A stretch of DNA of 46,154 nucleotides from Streptomyces smyrnaeus (lineage in GTDB: Bacteria > Actinomycetota > Actinomycetes > Streptomycetales > Streptomycetaceae). Shown here one piece after another: positions 43,338-46,154 of the stretch. A model generated the notes under the pieces. That model was not told the origin of the DNA. It made no database searches and worked only from the letters and a program-made list of their open reading frames with translations. Within the stretch, counting starts at the first letter, position 1, and every line of letters starts with the position of its first letter. Where the stretch lies: NCBI RefSeq assembly GCF_017676345.1, contig NZ_JAFFZM010000038.1, positions 1-46,154 on the forward strand. The letters are read 5' to 3'. The translations under genes and the position numbers were made by a program.

Positions 43338-46154
43338 GTGCAGGGACGTTTCAAGAGGGATGGCAGCGCTGAGGGAGCCCCGGAGGCGCAAGGCTCGGCC
43401 GGCGGTTCCCAGCCCCAGCGTGCCCAGGACGGCGGGCCCGCGGGTGGTGAGCAGGGCGCGCTTTCCGGTCAGCAGATGAGCACCGCGCAGGGTGCCGGGA
43501 AAGGCAAGGCCGACAAGGGAAAGGCCGGCAAGGGGAGCAAGCAGGGCAAGGCCGACAAGTCGGCCAAGGGGGAGAGCGGCGCCAAGGGCAAGGACACCCC
43601 CGAGGGCCCCGACCTCGGATCCCGGGTGGCCCTGCGCAACTGGCGCATCAGCACCCGCCTGGTCTCCCTCCTCGCGCTGCCCGTCATCGCCGCCACCACG
43701 CTCGGCGGCATGCGGATCTCCAGCTCGCTGCAGAACGTCGACCAGCTCGACAACATGAAGCTCCTCACCGAGATGACGGAGCAGGCCACCAATCTGGCGG
43801 CGAAGCTTCAGGACGAGCGCGACAAGTCGGCCGGCCCGCTGGTGAGCACCGGCAACGAGAAGGACGAGTCCGTCGTCGCCCCGCGCGAGGAGACCGACAA
43901 GGCCTTCCGGTCCTTCAAGAAGGCCACGGCCGACATCGACAGCAGCGACAAGGTGATGGCGGGGGTCAACTCCACCGTCCTGGACATCCTGCGTCAGGTC
44001 GAAGCGATCAACTCGATCCGCGAGCGCGCCTACGAGAACCCGGACAACGTCTCCCAGACGGTCAACGCCTACAACCAGCTGATCGACTCGCTGCTCTCCC
44101 TCTCGCAGGACATGGCGCAGGCGACCAGCAACTCGGAGATGATCCGCAGCACCCGCGCGCTGGCCGCCTTCTCCAGCGCCAAGGAGTACGCCTCCATGCA
44201 GCGCGCGATCATCTCCGCCGGACTGGCCCACCAGCCCCGCCCCAAGCTCTCCGAGAACGACCGGCTCTACGCCCGGACCGCCGACGACAGTGAGGAGGCC
44301 GAGCTCGACAGCTTCGGCCAGATCTACGGCGCCAAGGACACCGAATCCCTCCTCAAGCCGCTCACCGGCGGCGATGTCAACGTCCGGCTCGCGGACAACT
44401 ACAGCAAGCGGATGCTGCACAGCCCGGACGCGATCCGGAAGCAGAAGCGCACCTACGTCGACTGGATGGACCAGGACGCCTCCAAGATCGACAACATGGG
44501 GAAGATCGAGCGCACGCTGCTGGAGCAGATGGAGCAGCAGGCGCGCGAGCTGCGCTCCGAGGCCCAGCGCGAAGCGCTGATCAGCGGTGCGCTCATCCTG
44601 CTCGTCCTCGGCATCTCGCTGGTCGGCGCGTTCGTCGTCGCCCGCTCCATGGTCCGCTCGCTGCGCCGCCTGCAGGACACCGCGCAGGACGTGGCCCGCA
44701 AGCGGCTGCCCGAGCTGGTCAAGCAGATGTCCGAGGCCGAGCCGCAGGACGTGGACACCTCCGTGGAGTCCGTCGGCGTGCACAGCCGGGACGAGATCGG
44801 CAAGGTGGCCGCGGCCTTCGACGACGTCCACCGCGAGGCCGTCCGCCTCGCCGGTGAGCAGGCGCTGCTGCGAGGCAACGTCAACGCGATGTTCACCAAC
44901 CTCTCGCGGCGCAGCCAGGGCCTGATCCAGCGCCAGCTCTCGCTCATCTCCGAACTGGAGTCCCGCGAGGCCGACCCGGACCAGCTCTCCTCGCTCTTCA
45001 AGCTCGACCACCTCGCCACCCGCATGCGCCGCAACGGCGAGAACCTGCTGGTCCTCGCCGGTGAGGAGCCCGGCCGCCGCTGGACGCGCCCCGTCCCGCT
45101 GGTCGACGTGCTCCGTGCCGCCGCCTCCGAGGTGGAGCAGTACGAGCGCATCGAGCTCAACTCGGTACCCACGACCGAGGTCGCGGGCCGCGTCGTCAAC
45201 GACCTCGTCCACCTGCTCGCCGAGCTGCTGGAGAACGCCACCTCCTTCTCCTCGCCGCAGACCAAGGTCAAGGTCACCGGCCATGCGCTGCCCGACGGCC
45301 GGGTGCTCATCGAGATCCACGACACCGGTATCGGGCTGTCGCCCGAGGATCTGTCCGCGATCAACGAGCGGCTGGCCAACCCGCCGACGGTGGACGTCTC
45401 CGTCTCCCGTCGCATGGGCCTGTTCGTGGTCGGCCGGCTCTCCTTGCGGCACGGCATCCGCATCCAGCTGCGCCCCTCCGACTCCGGGGGCACGACCGCG
45501 CTGGTCATGCTCCCCGTCGATGTCGCACAGGGCGGTGCCCAGGGTCCGAAGGGCCGTCCCGGAGCGGGCACGCCCGGCGGCCAGGGCGGGCCGCCGCCCC
45601 CGCAGGCCAGGGGCGGCAGCAAGGGCGGCAACCTCGCGGCGGCGTTGCAGCGCGGCCCGCAGAACGGCGCCCCGGGCGCTCCGGGTCAGGCGCCCGCCGG
45701 TGCCGGGATCGGCGCCGGTGAGCCCTCGCGCATGGGCGCGCTGCCCCCGCGCGGCCAGGACACGGGCGGATCCCGCCCCGCGCTGCCCGCCCGGGACGCC
45801 GGCCGGACCCAGGTCGGTTCGGGCGGCGGCAGTTCCGTCAACTTCTTCGGCGCACCGCCCAACCCGGCCCGCCCGGGCGAGGCACCGGCCGGCCCCGGCA
45901 GCGGGGGCGACTCCCCCAACGGCGCCACCCCGCCGCTGCCCAACCGCGGCCAGGGCGGTCCCGCGGCCGAGCTCCCCGGCGCCCCGTCGGCTCCGCGCCC
46001 CCAACCGGCCACCGGCACCGGCCAGTTCGCACTGCCGCAGTCGGGCGATCCCGCGCAGACCGGCGAGTACCCGGGACCGGGTGGGCAGCAGCAGGGCCCC
46101 GGCAACACGGGACAGTTCCCGCAGATCGGCCAGGGCGGCCCCGCCGACACGGGT
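43338..46154 (+). CDS. cvnA: Conservon-type sensor histidine kinase, NIT domain (3' end outside window)
   Basis: From GTG 43338 (VQGRFKRDGSAEG) 939 codons are open to the window edge. Residues 1-98 are Gly/Lys/Gln-rich and charged. TM1 lies near 105-125, then a nitrate/nitrite-sensing-like extracellular domain (about 130-405), TM2 (about 415-435), HAMP (about 436-500) and a kinase core: His558 in KLDHLATRMRRNGENL and the HATPase with N-box ELLENATSF (Glu632, Asn633) and DTGIGLS. From about 730 the tail is Pro/Gly/Gln-rich and disordered. This matches CvnA of Streptomyces conservons, which work with CvnB (roadblock), CvnC (DUF742) and CvnD (GTPase), expected just beyond the right edge. By context it is probably cvnA1. 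Confidence 0.9.
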   Translation, partial: MQGRFKRDGSAEGAPEAQGSAGGSQPQRAQDGGPAGGEQGALSGQQMSTAQGAGKGKADKGKAGKGSKQGKADKSAKGESGAKGKDTPEGPDLGSRVALRNWRISTRLVSLLALPVIAATTLGGMRISSSLQNVDQLDNMKLLTEMTEQATNLAAKLQDERDKSAGPLVSTGNEKDESVVAPREETDKAFRSFKKATADIDSSDKVMAGVNSTVLDILRQVEAINSIRERAYENPDNVSQTVNAYNQLIDSLLSLSQDMAQATSNSEMIRSTRALAAFSSAKEYASMQRAIISAGLAHQPRPKLSENDRLYARTADDSEEAELDSFGQIYGAKDTESLLKPLTGGDVNVRLADNYSKRMLHSPDAIRKQKRTYVDWMDQDASKIDNMGKIERTLLEQMEQQARELRSEAQREALISGALILLVLGISLVGAFVVARSMVRSLRRLQDTAQDVARKRLPELVKQMSEAEPQDVDTSVESVGVHSRDEIGKVAAAFDDVHREAVRLAGEQALLRGNVNAMFTNLSRRSQGLIQRQLSLISELESREADPDQLSSLFKLDHLATRMRRNGENLLVLAGEEPGRRWTRPVPLVDVLRAAASEVEQYERIELNSVPTTEVAGRVVNDLVHLLAELLENATSFSSPQTKVKVTGHALPDGRVLIEIHDTGIGLSPEDLSAINERLANPPTVDVSVSRRMGLFVVGRLSLRHGIRIQLRPSDSGGTTALVMLPVDVAQGGAQGPKGRPGAGTPGGQGGPPPPQARGGSKGGNLAAALQRGPQNGAPGAPGQAPAGAGIGAGEPSRMGALPPRGQDTGGSRPALPARDAGRTQVGSGGGSSVNFFGAPPNPARPGEAPAGPGSGGDSPNGATPPLPNRGQGGPAAELPGAPSAPRPQPATGTGQFALPQSGDPAQTGEYPGPGGQQQGPGNTGQFPQIGQGGPADTG

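Overview
This window is from a Streptomyces or close relative. GC is very high throughout, with GTG starts and strong third-position G/C bias. The neighbourhood is typical of the genus: an ilvB-ilvN-ilvC-serA block, a membrane GGDEF/EAL protein before ilvB, a propionyl/acetyl-CoA carboxylase beta-epsilon pair, and a cvn-type (conservon) sensor kinase at the right edge. From memory, the order resembles the S. coelicolor SCO5510-SCO5544 region; I could not check this. No rRNA, tRNA, CRISPR array, transposase or prophage gene was seen.

Layout. 1-12.4 kb: a TerD-AIM24 fusion cut by the left edge, an MMPL exporter overlapping a membrane protein gene, a small basic protein, a large LuxR-family ATPase regulator (LAL), a minus-strand pair (small DUF protein and sorbosone/glucose dehydrogenase lipoprotein), an aldo/keto reductase and a D-2-hydroxyacid dehydrogenase. 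12.7-15.9 kb: PAS-GGDEF-EAL protein with an intact cyclase motif and a degraded EAL domain. 15.9-21.5 kb: ilvBNC behind a leader-peptide attenuator, then serA. 21.6-25.7 kb: a PucR regulator divergent from the proline catabolic genes putA (PRODH) and pruA. 25.7-34.3 kb: a 42-residue protein, a Tat-exported phosphoesterase, leuB, ilvE, a Tat-exported PhoD and cimA, the last behind a second attenuator. 34.3-40.2 kb: a minus-strand operon ureAB-ureC-agmatine deiminase-TetR, divergent from an NCS1 nucleobase-type permease. 40.5-42.4 kb: acyl-CoA carboxylase beta and epsilon subunits. 42.6-46.2 kb: a small repeat-containing protein and a cvnA-like histidine kinase that runs off the window.

How the parts fit. 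Branched-chain amino acid synthesis dominates the middle: cimA (pyruvate-derived isoleucine route), ilvBNC, leuB and ilvE supply Ile, Leu and Val, and serA supplies serine. Two of these units carry short leader peptides rich in Ile/Leu/Val or Ile codons followed by Rho-independent terminators, so attenuation is the likely control. Proline catabolism (putA, pruA) probably answers to the adjacent PucR protein through a near-palindrome in the shared intergenic region.

The most interesting segment is the urease-like cassette. It has a fused gamma-beta subunit, an alpha subunit with every metal ligand but without the flap cysteine, no accessory ureD/E/F/G genes nearby, an agmatine-deiminase-family enzyme, a divergent NCS1 carrier, and two TTGAGC-N3-GCTCAA-type operators in the shared promoter region. 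It looks like a self-regulated uptake and degradation unit for a ureido or guanidino compound; the real substrate is unknown.
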